Shown piece by piece: positions 9,437 through 18,551 of a stretch of 64,000 bases of DNA. The stretch spans positions 3,052,501-3,116,500 of the forward strand of contig NZ_CP054150.1 in NCBI RefSeq assembly GCF_021310995.1. Reading direction: 5' to 3'. Made by a program: the position numbers and the translations under genes. The first letter of the stretch is position 1. Every line of letters begins with the position of its first letter. Origin of the DNA: Agrobacterium vaccinii (lineage in GTDB: Bacteria; Pseudomonadota; Alphaproteobacteria; Rhizobiales; Rhizobiaceae). Under the pieces are notes generated by a model that had not been told where the DNA came from, did not search any database, and saw nothing but the letters and a program-made list of their open reading frames with translations.

Positions 9437-10408
9437 TTAACGCTCCTTCGAGTAAGCAACGCCACCGGCCTTTGGTGGCTTGGCAACGCCGATGAAACCG
9501 GCCAGCAAAATGCAGGTGAGGATATAGGGCAGCGCCTGGAAGATTTGCACCGGCACTTCACCGATGCCGGGAATGGCCTTGCCCTGCATGAAGTTTGCGA
9601 CCGCATCCAGAAAACCGAAAAGCAGGCAGGCGAACATGACCGGCACGGGCTTCCATTTGGCGAAGATCAGGGCAGCCAGCGCGATATAGCCTTTGCCCGC
9701 AGACATGTTGGCGATGAAGGCAGCGGATTGTGCGACGGCGAGATACGTGCCTGCAAAGCCGCAGAGGAAACCGGCGACGATGACGGCGCGGAAGCGCATC
9801 CATGTGACGGAAATGCCAGCCGTATCGACAGCGCCCGGATTTTCACCCACGGCGCGCAGGCGCAGACCAAAGCGGGTGCGGTACAGCACCCACCACGAAA
9901 TCGGCACGGCGATGAAGGCAAGATAGGTGAGGATATTGTTGCCGGAGATGACATTGGCATAGAGCGGGCCGATGAACGGTATTTCGCGCATGGCATCTAC
10001 GCCCGGCAGAATGATGGGCGTGAAACGGCCTTCGCCAGTGATCTGCGGCGTGCGACCGCCCTGCCCGAACCATGCCTGACCGAGAACGACGGTGAGACCG
10101 GCTGCAACGAAATTCAACGCCACGCCAGAGACGATCTGGTTGCCGCGGTTGGTGATGACGGCAAAACCGTGCACCAGCGAAAAGAAGATCGACACGCCGA
10201 TACCGGCGGCCAGACCCGCCCAGGGGTCGGACGTGATGTAGGCCACACAGGCGGATGCGAAGGCGGCGGCCAGCATCTTGCCTTCAAGGCCGATGTCGAA
10301 CACGCCGGCGCGCTCCGAAAACAGGCCCGCAAGGGCCGTAAACAACAGCGGAATGGTCAGGCGGACGGTCGAACCGAGAATGCTGACCAGCATATCGAAG
10401 GTTTCCAT
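9437..10408 (-). CDS. Nucleoside ABC transporter permease (second)
   Basis: A 323-residue inner-membrane protein of the branched-chain/ribose-type permease family as used by BMP-type nucleoside importers (similar in layout to B. subtilis NupQ). About eight to ten hydrophobic segments are readable, the first being STVRLTIPLLFTALAGLFSE. The conserved cytoplasmic loop LRLRAVGENPGAVDTAGI near residues 190-207 is the ATPase-coupling motif. It starts 5 bases after the first permease gene and ends 3 bases before cdd. Confidence 0.9.
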   Translation of the reverse strand: METFDMLVSILGSTVRLTIPLLFTALAGLFSERAGVFDIGLEGKMLAAAFASACVAYITSDPWAGLAAGIGVSIFFSLVHGFAVITNRGNQIVSGVALNFVAAGLTVVLGQAWFGQGGRTPQITGEGRFTPIILPGVDAMREIPFIGPLYANVISGNNILTYLAFIAVPISWWVLYRTRFGLRLRAVGENPGAVDTAGISVTWMRFRAVIVAGFLCGFAGTYLAVAQSAAFIANMSAGKGYIALAALIFAKWKPVPVMFACLLFGFLDAVANFMQGKAIPGIGEVPVQIFQALPYILTCILLAGFIGVAKPPKAGGVAYSKER

Positions 10409-10413
10409 GGGCC

Positions 10414-11517
10414 TTACCTCTTCACGAATTGTTGGTAGATGCGCACCAGCGCGGGGCGGTACATATATTCAAGCGCGCCTGCAAACAGGATGACGAGACC
10501 CTGAATGACGACGATCATCTCGCGGGTGATGTTGGGCATTTCAAAGGAGAGATCGGCGCCGCCCTGATAGAGAATGCCGAAGAGAAGGGCTGCAAAGACG
10601 ATGCCGAGGGGATGGCTGCGTCCCATCAACGACACGGCAATACCGACGAAGCCTGCCCCCCCGACGAACTCCACCTGCAAGCGCGCAGACGCGCCCATGA
10701 CCGGGTTGAGCGCCATCATGCCCGCCAGACCGCCGGAGATCAGCATGGCGATGATGACGGTGCGCGAATAGGGAATGCCAGCGTATACGGCTGCAGACGG
10801 GCTGATGCCGAGCGTGCGCATTTCATAACCCAGCTTGGTGCGCCAGATGAGCACCCAGACCAGAAACGCCGCAACCAGCGCGATGATGAAGGACACGTTG
10901 AAGGGCGCGGGGCCGAGTTTCAGGCCGAACATCGCCATCAACCAATCCAGCTTCGGCAATTGGCCGCCGGGCAGAAAGGTGCGGGTTTCCGGCGCCATCT
11001 TGCCGGGCACGATAAAGACGTTGACCAGCAGATAGACCATCAAAGCGGCTGCGATGAAGTTGAACATGATGGTGGTGATGACGACGTGGCTGCCGCGCTT
11101 CGCCTGAAGCCAGCCGGGAATGAAGGCCCAAGCCGCACCAAACACGGCGGCACCCATAACGGCGAAAGGCATGGTGACATACCAGGGCACGTAACGATCC
11201 AGCGCCAGTGCGACCATGGCAGCACCCAGACCGCCGATATAGGCCTGACCTTCCGAGCCGATGTTGAAGAGGCCCGCATGGAAGGCGACGGCCACCGAAA
11301 GGCCGGTGAAGATAAAGCTGGTGGTGTAAAACAGGGTGAAGCCGATGGCATCACCACGGCCCAGCGCACCTTCGATCAGCAGACGCAGGGCGGCAAACGG
11401 GTCTTCGCCAATGCCCCAGACCACGAGGCCGGAGATGAAAAAGGCGGTGACGAGGTTGAGAAACGGCAGAAGGCCGTAGGACATCCAGTTGGGAAGGGGG
11501 ACGGAAGCTGTACTCAT
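10414..11517 (-). CDS. Nucleoside ABC transporter permease (first)
   Basis: A 367-residue integral membrane protein, partner of the shorter permease. Family features include FTLFYTTSFIFTGLSVAVAF, FNIGSEGQAYIGGLGAA and the coupling loop YEMRTLGISPSAAVYAGI near residues 230-247. The pairing of a 360-residue and a 320-residue permease with a double ATPase and a BMP binding protein is the standard arrangement of purine/pyrimidine nucleoside importers (NupNOPQ in Bacillus, BmpDEFG-like systems). Confidence 0.9.
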   Translation of the reverse strand: MSTASVPLPNWMSYGLLPFLNLVTAFFISGLVVWGIGEDPFAALRLLIEGALGRGDAIGFTLFYTTSFIFTGLSVAVAFHAGLFNIGSEGQAYIGGLGAAMVALALDRYVPWYVTMPFAVMGAAVFGAAWAFIPGWLQAKRGSHVVITTIMFNFIAAALMVYLLVNVFIVPGKMAPETRTFLPGGQLPKLDWLMAMFGLKLGPAPFNVSFIIALVAAFLVWVLIWRTKLGYEMRTLGISPSAAVYAGIPYSRTVIIAMLISGGLAGMMALNPVMGASARLQVEFVGGAGFVGIAVSLMGRSHPLGIVFAALLFGILYQGGADLSFEMPNITREMIVVIQGLVILFAGALEYMYRPALVRIYQQFVKR

Positions 11518-11536
11518 GAGCTTTAAAGCCTTTGCC

Positions 11537-13042
11537 TTATGCGGCGATGCCGGCCATCATCAGGCCCAGCGTTTGTTCTTCGGCTTCCGCCGTTTTTTCT
11601 CCGACGATCCGGCCCGCGAACATGACCAGAATGCGGTCCGACAAAGAGCGGATTTCATCCAGCTCTACCGACACAAGCAGAATGGCCTTGCCCGCATCGC
11701 GCATCTCGATGATGCGGCGGTGAATGAATTCGATGGCCCCGATATCCACACCACGCGTCGGCTGGCCGATGATCAGCATCTTCGGATCGCGTTCGATTTC
11801 GCGTGCAACGACGATCTTCTGCTGATTGCCGCCGGAGAAATTGGCGGTCTTCAGCCGGGCATTCGGCGGGCGGATGTCATATTTCTCGATCTTTTCGACC
11901 GCATCCTTGCGAATGGCTTCCGGGTTGAGGAACATGCCTTTGCCGTAGCGGTCATCGCGGTGATAGCCGAGTATGGAGTTCTCATATTCCTCGAACTTCA
12001 GAACCAGACCCATATGGTGACGGTCTTCGGGAATATGCGCCAGACCCAGCTTGCGCAAAACGGCAGGATCGACCTTGTCGACGGTCTTGCCACCCATCAG
12101 GATTTCGCCGGAATGCGGCTTGCGGATGCCCGCAATGGCTTCCAGCAATTCCGATTGGCCGTTGCCAGCCACACCGGCAATGCCGACGATTTCGCCTGCG
12201 CGCACATCAAACGACACATCGTCCACCATGGTCACGCCACGGCTGTCCTTGACGGTGAGGTTGCGGACGGAGAACAACACGTCGCCGGGATTGGCTTCGC
12301 CTTTTTCAACGCGCAGCAGCACGCGGCGACCGACCATGAGTTCGGCCAGTTCCTCGACCGTCGTTTCAGACGTCTTGCGTGTTGCCACCATCTCGCCGCG
12401 GCGCATGACCGAGACCTCGTCGGTGATCGCCATGATTTCGCGCAGCTTGTGGGTGATGAGGATGACCGTCTTGCCCTGGTCACGCAGGACGCCCAGGATT
12501 TTGAAGAGGTGGTCGGCTTCGGCCGGTGTTAGCACGCCGGTCGGCTCATCGAGAATGAGGATTTCGGCACCGCGATACATGGCCTTCAATATTTCGACGC
12601 GCTGTTGCAGGCCCACAGGCAAATCCTCGATGATCGCATCGGGATTGACCTCGAGGCCGTATTCGTCTTCCAGCCGCTTCAATTCCTTGCGGGTTGCCGC
12701 CGTGCCCTTGGCGAGCAGCATGCCGCCTTCGGCACCCAGCATGATGTTTTCCAACACCGAGAAATTCTCGACCAGCATGAAGTGCTGATGCACCATGCCG
12801 ATGCCAGCATCGATGGCGGCCTGGCTGTCCTTGATGTTGACAGGCTTGCCGTCGATGCGGATTTCACCTGCGTCGGCGGAATAGAAGCCGTAAAGGATCG
12901 ACATCAGCGTCGATTTCCCCGCCCCGTTTTCCCCGATAATGCCGTGGATGGTACCCTTGGCAACGGTGAGATTGATATTCTTGTTGGCGTGTACGGTGCC
13001 GAATTTTTTATCGATACCGACAAGCTCGATTGCAGGTTCCAT
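11537..13042 (-). CDS. Nucleoside ABC transporter, double ATP-binding subunit
   Basis: A 501-residue fusion of two ABC domains that drives nucleoside import. Domain 1 has Walker [10 protein letters not shown], a degenerate signature LPVGLQQR and Walker [12 protein letters not shown]. Domain 2 has a degenerate Walker A (GVAGNGQSE) and an intact SGGNQQK signature. This asymmetry is normal for sugar/nucleoside ABC ATPases. I start at [14 protein letters not shown]; a longer frame 46 codons upstream runs through an intergenic hairpin and shows no similarity. It follows the binding-protein gene after an 82-base gap containing that hairpin. Confidence 0.93.
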   Translation of the reverse strand: MEPAIELVGIDKKFGTVHANKNINLTVAKGTIHGIIGENGAGKSTLMSILYGFYSADAGEIRIDGKPVNIKDSQAAIDAGIGMVHQHFMLVENFSVLENIMLGAEGGMLLAKGTAATRKELKRLEDEYGLEVNPDAIIEDLPVGLQQRVEILKAMYRGAEILILDEPTGVLTPAEADHLFKILGVLRDQGKTVILITHKLREIMAITDEVSVMRRGEMVATRKTSETTVEELAELMVGRRVLLRVEKGEANPGDVLFSVRNLTVKDSRGVTMVDDVSFDVRAGEIVGIAGVAGNGQSELLEAIAGIRKPHSGEILMGGKTVDKVDPAVLRKLGLAHIPEDRHHMGLVLKFEEYENSILGYHRDDRYGKGMFLNPEAIRKDAVEKIEKYDIRPPNARLKTANFSGGNQQKIVVAREIERDPKMLIIGQPTRGVDIGAIEFIHRRIIEMRDAGKAILLVSVELDEIRSLSDRILVMFAGRIVGEKTAEAEEQTLGLMMAGIAA

Positions 13043-13079
13043 CGTCAACCCAAACGTCTCCGGAGGCTGGATATGAAAA

Positions 13080-13108
13080 GGGCGCAACGCGGATACCGCG
13101 ATGCGCCC
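13080..13108 (-). terminator. Intercistronic hairpin between binding-protein and ATPase genes
   Basis: GGGCGCAACGCGG and CCGCGATGCGCCC form a 13-base stem (one mismatch) with an ATA loop and no T-run. Such hairpins behind binding-protein genes usually stabilise the upstream mRNA or partly stop transcription, so that more binding protein than transporter is made (inference). Confidence 0.65.
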
Positions 13109-13124
13109 TGATCCTAAAATCACA

Positions 13125-14117
13125 TCACTTTGGGCAAGAATTGTCCGACATATAGTCGTGAACCTTGACGGTGCCAGCAATGATATCGGCCTTCGCCTTA
13201 TCGACGGCTGCCGTCATTTCCGGCGTGATCAGCGCCTTGTTGTTGTCATCGACAGCGTAAGCAACGCCGTCTTCCTTGACGCCCAGAGACTGAACGCCAC
13301 CGGTGAACTTGTCGTCCTTGGTGTCCTTGAACGCATTGTAGACGGCCAGATCGACGCGCTTGACCATGGAAGTAAGAACGGAGCCGGGGTGCAGGTGGTT
13401 CTGGTTACTATCCACACCGATGGAGTATTTCTTGTTGTCGGCTGCGGTCTGGAGAACGCCGAGACCCGTGGCACCGGCTGCCGCGTAGATCACGTCTGCG
13501 CCCTGATCGAGCTGGTTCTTCGTCAGCTCACCACCGCGAACCGGGTCGTTCCAGGCGGCACCGGTCGTGCCGGTCATGTTCTGGAAGACTTCGATCTTGT
13601 CATTGGCAGCCTTGGCACCCTGGGCGTAACCGCAGGCGAACTTGCGGATCAACGGAATGTCCATACCGCCGATGAAGCCGACCTTACCGGTCTTAGATGC
13701 CATGCCAGCCAGAAGACCGACGAGGTAGGAACCCTCTTCTTCCTTGTAGACGACGGAGCGCACATTCGGCAGCTCGACGACGGAATCGACAATTACGAAC
13801 TTGGTGTTGGGAAACTCGGCTGCAACCTTTTCCATGGCCGATGTCCATGCGAACGACACCGCAACAACGGGATTGAATCCACGGCTGGCGAAGTTGCGGA
13901 TGGCCTGTTCACCCTGCGTGTCGCTGGTCGGCTCGAAATCGCGGTACTCAGTACCGGTTTCAGCCTTGAACTTTTCAGCGCCTGCAGCAGCGGCTTCGTT
14001 GAACGACTTGTCGAATTTGCCGCCCGTGCCATAGACCAGCGCAGGCTTGATGTCCGCAGCCAAAGCGGAAGCCGACATCGCGGCCAGCGCGAAAAGCGTC
14101 AGAAGGGATTTTTTCAT
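13125..14117 (-). CDS. BMP-family nucleoside-binding protein of ABC importer
   Basis: The periplasmic receptor that delivers nucleosides to the permease pair. The 330-residue protein has a cleavable signal peptide (MKKSLLTLFALAAMSASALA, cut before ADIKP), with no lipobox cysteine, so it should be soluble periplasmic rather than a lipoprotein. The start of the BMP domain, PALVYGTGGKFDKSFNE, and GFIGGMDIPLIRKFACGYAQG are typical of the family (PnrA/NupN/BmpA group). It is the first gene of the operon, and its neighbours cdd, punA, deoC and deoA make nucleosides the clear substrate class. Confidence 0.93.
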   Translation of the reverse strand: MKKSLLTLFALAAMSASALAADIKPALVYGTGGKFDKSFNEAAAAGAEKFKAETGTEYRDFEPTSDTQGEQAIRNFASRGFNPVVAVSFAWTSAMEKVAAEFPNTKFVIVDSVVELPNVRSVVYKEEEGSYLVGLLAGMASKTGKVGFIGGMDIPLIRKFACGYAQGAKAANDKIEVFQNMTGTTGAAWNDPVRGGELTKNQLDQGADVIYAAAGATGLGVLQTAADNKKYSIGVDSNQNHLHPGSVLTSMVKRVDLAVYNAFKDTKDDKFTGGVQSLGVKEDGVAYAVDDNNKALITPEMTAAVDKAKADIIAGTVKVHDYMSDNSCPK

Positions 14118-14220
14118 TGTGCAGCCCTGTTGTTACAGTTTGGTTTTTTAAAGGGTCCTCCCGCAAACCCGCTGATACGGGCATGTCTGCGGAACTGCCA
14201 GCCTGTTTTCGACTGTGCGT

Positions 14221-14233
14221 AAGGATTATCCTT
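14221..14233. promoter_or_regulatory. Possible operator upstream of the nucleoside operon
   Basis: AAGGATTATCCTT is a 6+1+6 palindrome about 104 bases upstream of the binding-protein start codon, in the only sizeable non-coding gap before this operon. A nucleoside-responsive repressor is a plausible binder, but none is encoded nearby and the site is short enough to occur by chance. Confidence 0.25.
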
Positions 14234-14413
14234 GCACGGCTGCAAGAAAAATTCATCCGCTTTTTTTGACCCGGTGGAAAAACCGTTAACTGCTACTTCT
14301 TCAGGCATTCAGCACAAAAAATCAGCCCGGCTGTGCGCGATGATCGAGCGTGGCCGAGCCGATAGGGGTGTTTGGAGGTCCGAAAGCAGGTCGAACCACC
14401 AAAAGATTCGAAA

Positions 14414-15061
14414 CTAACCGATGTTGCAGCTCACGCCCGTACCGCGCAAACCACAGTAACCGCCGGGATTTTTCGCCAGGTACTGCTGATGGTAGTCTTC
14501 CGCATAATAGAAGATATCCAGCGGTTCGATCTCAGTCGTGATCGCCGGATGCCCGGCAGACTTCAGCGCCTGCTGGAACGTGTCGCGTGCGGCTTTGGCC
14601 TGGCTTAACTGCTCATCACCGGTCGTATAGATGACGGAGCGATAGGTGGTGCCCACATCGTTCCCCTGCCGCATGCCCTGTGTCGGATCATGTTCCTCGA
14701 AAAATATTTTGAGCAGAGCGGCGAGCGACACCTGAGCAGGATCATAGACAACCTTGACCACTTCGGCATGGCCGGTGAGGCCGGTCGTCGTTTCCTGATA
14801 GCTGGGATTGCGGGTAATGCCGCCGGAATATCCGACAGCCGTCACCCAGACGCCGGGCGTTTTCCAGAACAGCCGTTCTGCACCCCAGAAACAGCCCATG
14901 CCGAGATAGATCGTTTCCAAACCATCGGGGTAGGGGCCTTTGAGAGGATTGCCGTTCACGAAGTGATGCTCCGGCACAATCACTGCCTCGTCGCGACCGG
15001 GATATGCCGTTTCCGGCGTCGGCATGGTGGTTTTCTTGGACATGGTATCAAATCCGAACAT
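14414..15061 (-). CDS. msrA: Peptide methionine (S)-S-oxide reductase
   Basis: Repairs oxidised methionine (S-sulfoxide form) in proteins using thioredoxin-derived electrons. The 215-residue protein carries the catalytic GCFWG near residues 57-61, GYSGG, and the C-terminal cysteines in YCGLRG and VSCN that act as resolving residues. Its length and N-terminal extension are typical of the longer MsrA class of Gram-negative bacteria. AAGGAGA lies 6 bases before the ATG. The small membrane-protein gene upstream is on the same strand, 67 bases away. Confidence 0.95.
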   Translation of the reverse strand: MFGFDTMSKKTTMPTPETAYPGRDEAVIVPEHHFVNGNPLKGPYPDGLETIYLGMGCFWGAERLFWKTPGVWVTAVGYSGGITRNPSYQETTTGLTGHAEVVKVVYDPAQVSLAALLKIFFEEHDPTQGMRQGNDVGTTYRSVIYTTGDEQLSQAKAARDTFQQALKSAGHPAITTEIEPLDIFYYAEDYHQQYLAKNPGGYCGLRGTGVSCNIG

Positions 15062-15128
15062 TGCATTCTCCTTGCGCCCTCAAGGGGCCGCTACATGGTT
15101 CGCGCATATGTACGTGGCAATCTCTGCA

Positions 15129-15446
15129 TCAGGCGGAGAAGCGGCCCATCACCCTCGGTTTTCTGTATCCCGCCATCCAGAACAGTAGCGACAACGCCAG
15201 AAGAATTGCAAAGGCAGGAACCGCAGACAGGCCGTTTCCAACCCAACGCCACGCTTCCGGGTGAATATAGTGCGCCACAGTGCCTTCTGCCATGGTCAGC
15301 GATGCAGGAAAGAATTTCGACCAGATATCCTGTGCACTCATCATATCCACTGATGATGTCGCAACCGAGCGTACCGAGTCGAGCGCACCCACACCCACCG
15401 CTGCCGCCAGAAACAAAAAGCTGATAAGCCGCAAAATCGCTTTCAT
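15129..15446 (-). CDS. Small membrane protein of unknown function
   Basis: A 105-residue protein with two hydrophobic segments, residues about 5-22 (LRLISFLFLAAAVGVGAL) and 75-92 (SAVPAFAILLALSLLFWM), enclosing a polar middle of about 50 residues, and a short basic tail (GYRKPRVMGRF). The layout predicts both ends in the cytoplasm. I do not recognise a characterised family, though proteins of this layout are conserved in Rhizobiales. It precedes msrA on the same strand. Confidence 0.75.
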   Translation of the reverse strand: MKAILRLISFLFLAAAVGVGALDSVRSVATSSVDMMSAQDIWSKFFPASLTMAEGTVAHYIHPEAWRWVGNGLSAVPAFAILLALSLLFWMAGYRKPRVMGRFSA

Positions 15447-15605
15447 TAAACCTCTCCCGACACCGCTACAGGAAAGCAGTGCTTCGGCCTTTTCGGCGCA
15501 CGACGCGCTCGTCTGTCTACCTCGGGATAAAGCTGCGGAACATGCATTGCAATCGCGCTGACGACAACGAATTGATGCGCAAATAAAAAAACTGTCAAAT
15601 TTGGG

Positions 15606-15634
15606 TTGATCCCTGCGAATTCATCGGTATATAT
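15606..15634 (+). promoter_or_regulatory. Promoter of tRNA-Ser
   Basis: TTGATC at 15606-15611 and TATATA at 15628-15633 are 16 bases apart, a housekeeping-type promoter for alphaproteobacteria. Transcription would begin near 15640, about 43 bases before the mature tRNA. Confidence 0.6.
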
Positions 15635-15682
15635 CGCGCCGTTCCAGTGATTTGCAGTTTCACAAAATGCAGATGTTTAGAC

Positions 15683-15772
15683 GGACAGGTGGCCGAGTGG
15701 TTTAAGGCGCACGCCTGGAACGCGTGTGTGCGTGAAAGCGTACCGTGGGTTCGAATCCCACCCTGTCCGCCA
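15683..15772 (+). tRNA. tRNA-Ser (GGA)
   Basis: A 90-base class II tRNA. Acceptor GGACAGG pairs with CCTGTCC, CCA is encoded, the anticodon loop CTGGAAC gives anticodon GGA, and there is a long variable arm. It decodes TCC and TCT serine codons. Confidence 0.97.
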
Positions 15773-15859
15773 TCCCCAAGCTAAAAACTAACAAAATTAC
15801 GACGCGGTAAGATCGCTCCTGAACGCGAGCAACCTCGATGTTGGCTGGCAAATGCCCCC

Positions 15860-17125
15860 TTATTGAACTGCACGCATTCCATTCTGCTGCTCGCCCAGCC
15901 CCGTTGTTTCCTTGAACAGCACGTTCTGATCCAGCAGATAGCGTGAGAAAAGCGGAAGGCTTGCGCCGCCGATGGCGCGGGCCTGGCTTCCAACAGCACC
16001 CTCCAGAATTTCCGGCACGACGACGCCCTGGAGGTCATGCAGATCCAGCGCCTTGCGCGTCGCTGCGGTTATTCTTGCGCGCACCCAGCTTGGAAAGCCG
16101 CCATCGATGATGACGGACGCGAAGTCGATGATCGAGGAGGCGGCGACCACAGCTTGGGCGAGGGCTGCAGCCGTGTTCTCGATCCATCGTTCGAGCGGTT
16201 CGCCGAAATCGACCCATTCGTCCGGGGAAAACCACAGCGGTTTCGGGTCGATATTTTTCTCACGCAACATATCCTCAAGCACGAAGATCGAGGCGATCTT
16301 CAGCAATTGCACGACGGAACCATCCCGGCCTTGCACTGGCAGAGGACCGATTGCGCCAGCCGCACCGGTGCGCCCGGAAAACAGGGCGGAATTCAAAACG
16401 ACGCCGCCACCGATGAAAGACCCGATGAAGACGTAGAGGAAGTCGGGGTAGTTCTGGCCGACGCCGAACACGAGCTCTGCACCGCAGGCGCTGGTGGCGT
16501 CGTTTTGCAGAAATACGGGGTAGCTGACCTGCCGGGCAATCTCGGCCCTGAGATCCACGCCACGCCAGCGGTCCATTTCCTTTTGCGGGGCGCCCACTTC
16601 CTGTGCCCAGCTCCAGAGCTCGAAGGGTGCTGCGATGCCAATACCAGCAATCCGTTGTTGCTCAGCGGGGGTCAGGCGTGCCTCCAACTCGGCAATGCCA
16701 TCGATCACGAAGGGCAATATCCATTCCGGCATGGGATAGGGGTAGGTGTTGCGGAGTTTCAGCCGGATGCGACCGACGAAATCCATCAAAACGAGATCGA
16801 CACTGCGCCTGCCGATCTTGACGCCGAAGGAGAAAACGGCATCCGGGTTCAGTCTCATCGGTGTCGAGGGTTGGCCAACCTTGCCCCGGAGCGGCTCGCC
16901 GCGAATAAGAAGCCCGTCGCTTTCAAGTGACCGCATGATGACGGAAACAGTTTGTGCAGAAAGACCGCTTCTGCGGGCGATCTCGGCCTTTGAGAGACCA
17001 TTGTGGCGTCTGACGAGCGACAGCACGAGGCGTTCATTATAGGCGCGGACACGGACCTGATTTGCCCCGCCGCTGTCCATCGCATTGGCCGATACCTGTA
17101 TCGTCGGTTCCGCTGATCGTCTCAT
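15860..17125 (-). CDS. frcR: ROK-family transcriptional repressor of the fructose transporter
   Basis: A DNA-binding ROK protein of 421 residues. The N-terminal winged helix-turn-helix (LSKAEIARRSGLSAQTVSVIMRSLE, about residues 45-69) is followed by a sugar-kinase-like effector domain. Its position, divergent from frcBCAK, fits FrcR of Sinorhizobium, which regulates fructose uptake. Of two candidate ATGs I take the inner one at 17125, because GGGAGGG lies 8 bases before it and only 2 bases before the outer ATG at 17131. The canonical zinc-binding cysteine cluster of ROK kinases is not obvious, which is common in NagC/Mlc-like regulators. Confidence 0.85.
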   Translation of the reverse strand: MRRSAEPTIQVSANAMDSGGANQVRVRAYNERLVLSLVRRHNGLSKAEIARRSGLSAQTVSVIMRSLESDGLLIRGEPLRGKVGQPSTPMRLNPDAVFSFGVKIGRRSVDLVLMDFVGRIRLKLRNTYPYPMPEWILPFVIDGIAELEARLTPAEQQRIAGIGIAAPFELWSWAQEVGAPQKEMDRWRGVDLRAEIARQVSYPVFLQNDATSACGAELVFGVGQNYPDFLYVFIGSFIGGGVVLNSALFSGRTGAAGAIGPLPVQGRDGSVVQLLKIASIFVLEDMLREKNIDPKPLWFSPDEWVDFGEPLERWIENTAAALAQAVVAASSIIDFASVIIDGGFPSWVRARITAATRKALDLHDLQGVVVPEILEGAVGSQARAIGGASLPLFSRYLLDQNVLFKETTGLGEQQNGMRAVQ

Positions 17126-17251
17126 GTGCATGTCCCTCCCGGCCTACGACGGTCTGTAGCCAGCATCAAGAAATTCGCAAGGATCGTGTTTCGAAGAACA
17201 GTGTCCTCCCACCGTTCTTTCCGTCGTCGCGAAACGATAAGATGGCACATC

Positions 17252-17264
17252 GAATTAATAATTC
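17252..17264. promoter_or_regulatory. Candidate FrcR operator in the frcR-frcB intergenic region
   Basis: GAATTAATAATTC is a perfect 6+1+6 palindrome in an AT-rich block that differs from the surrounding GC-rich DNA. It lies 16 bases before TTGACA (17280-17285), the best -35 candidate for frcB. AT-rich palindromes are typical targets of ROK repressors. Confidence 0.5.
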
Positions 17265-17392
17265 AATTGGATTTATTTATTGACAGTTTTTTAATTTGGT
17301 GGTTCCATCTGCCGCAGTGGTACCCGCTCTAGGAGGAGAGGGGCCGCACAGGTCGCTTCGACAAGAAGCACTTCGCTCACTGGGAGGACTAC

Positions 17393-18415
17393 ATGAAAAG
17401 CACCGTTTCCGCCTTTCTCGGCGCGCTTGCGCTTGGCGTTTCTTTTGCATCCGTGGCATCTGCCGCCGATACGTCGGTTTGCCTCATCACCAAGACTGAT
17501 ACCAATCCCTTCTTCGTCAAGATGAAGGAAGGCGCGACTGCCAAGGCCAAGGAAGTCGGCGTGACGCTGAAGTCCTATGCCGGTAAGATCGACGGCGATT
17601 CCGAAAGCCAGGTTGCTGCTATCGAATCCTGCATCGCCGATGGCGCCAAGGGTATCCTCATCACCGCATCCGACACCAAGGGCATCGTTTCTTCTGTCAA
17701 GAAGGCACGTGACGCAGGCGTTCTCGTGATCGCTCTCGACACCCCGCTCGATCCGGTCGATTCTGCCGATGCGACCTTTGCCACAGACAACCTGCTGGCC
17801 GGCAAGCTGATCGGCGAATGGGCCAAGGGCACGATGGGCGACAAGTCCAAGGATGCCAAGGTCGGCTTCCTCGACCTGACACCTGACCAGCCAAGCGTCG
17901 ACGTTCTGCGCGACCAGGGCTTCATGATCGGCTTCGGCATCGACCCCAAGGATCCATCCAAGATCGGCGATGAAGTCGATCCGCGCATCGTTGGCCATGA
18001 CGTGACCAACGGCAATGAAGAAGGTGGCCGCAAGGCCATGGAAAACCTTCTCCAGAAGGACCCAGGCATCAACGTCATCCACACGATCAACGAACCTGCT
18101 GCCGTCGGTGCCTATCAGGCGCTGAAGGCTGTCGGCATGGAAAAGAACGTGCTGATCGTTTCCGTCGATGGCGGTTGCCCCGGCGTGAAGTCGGTTGAAG
18201 AAGGCGTTATCGGCGCGACATCGCAGCAGTACCCGCTGATGATGGCCGCACTCGGCGTGGAAGCGATCAAGAAGTTCGCTGACACCGGCGAAAAGCCAAA
18301 GCCAACCGAAGGCAAGTCCTTCTTCGACACGGGCGTTTCGCTCGTCACGGACAAGCCGGTTTCCGGCGTGCCGTCGATCAGCGTCAAGGAAGGCCTGGCC
18401 AAGTGCTGGGGCTAA
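17393..18415 (+). CDS. frcB: Fructose ABC transporter, periplasmic binding protein
   Basis: The receptor of the Frc high-affinity sugar importer (fructose, with ribose and mannose as reported for the Sinorhizobium system). It is 340 residues with a signal peptide ending SVASAA before DTSVCL, then a type I periplasmic-binding fold opening [24 protein letters not shown] lies 5 bases before the ATG. It is the first gene of frcBCAK and is followed by a strong hairpin, consistent with more mRNA for the receptor than for the membrane parts. Confidence 0.92.
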   Translation: MKSTVSAFLGALALGVSFASVASAADTSVCLITKTDTNPFFVKMKEGATAKAKEVGVTLKSYAGKIDGDSESQVAAIESCIADGAKGILITASDTKGIVSSVKKARDAGVLVIALDTPLDPVDSADATFATDNLLAGKLIGEWAKGTMGDKSKDAKVGFLDLTPDQPSVDVLRDQGFMIGFGIDPKDPSKIGDEVDPRIVGHDVTNGNEEGGRKAMENLLQKDPGINVIHTINEPAAVGAYQALKAVGMEKNVLIVSVDGGCPGVKSVEEGVIGATSQQYPLMMAALGVEAIKKFADTGEKPKPTEGKSFFDTGVSLVTDKPVSGVPSISVKEGLAKCWG

Positions 18416-18438
18416 TCCCCACCCTTCGATAAACCCAT

Positions 18439-18465
18439 ACCGGTCGGAACATTGTTCCGGCCGGT
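18439..18465 (+). terminator. Intercistronic hairpin between frcB and frcC
   Basis: ACCGGTCGGAAC and GTTCCGGCCGGT form a 12-base stem (one G-T pair) with an ATT loop. No T-run follows, so it more likely protects frcB mRNA or attenuates than fully terminates. Confidence 0.65.
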
Positions 18466-18551
18466 TTCGCCCAGAAGATTTCGCTGTCAGATTATCCGGC
18501 TAAAGATCGAGCGCCTTGGATGGCTTAGGCTGGCGAGCGGGAGGAGAAACC

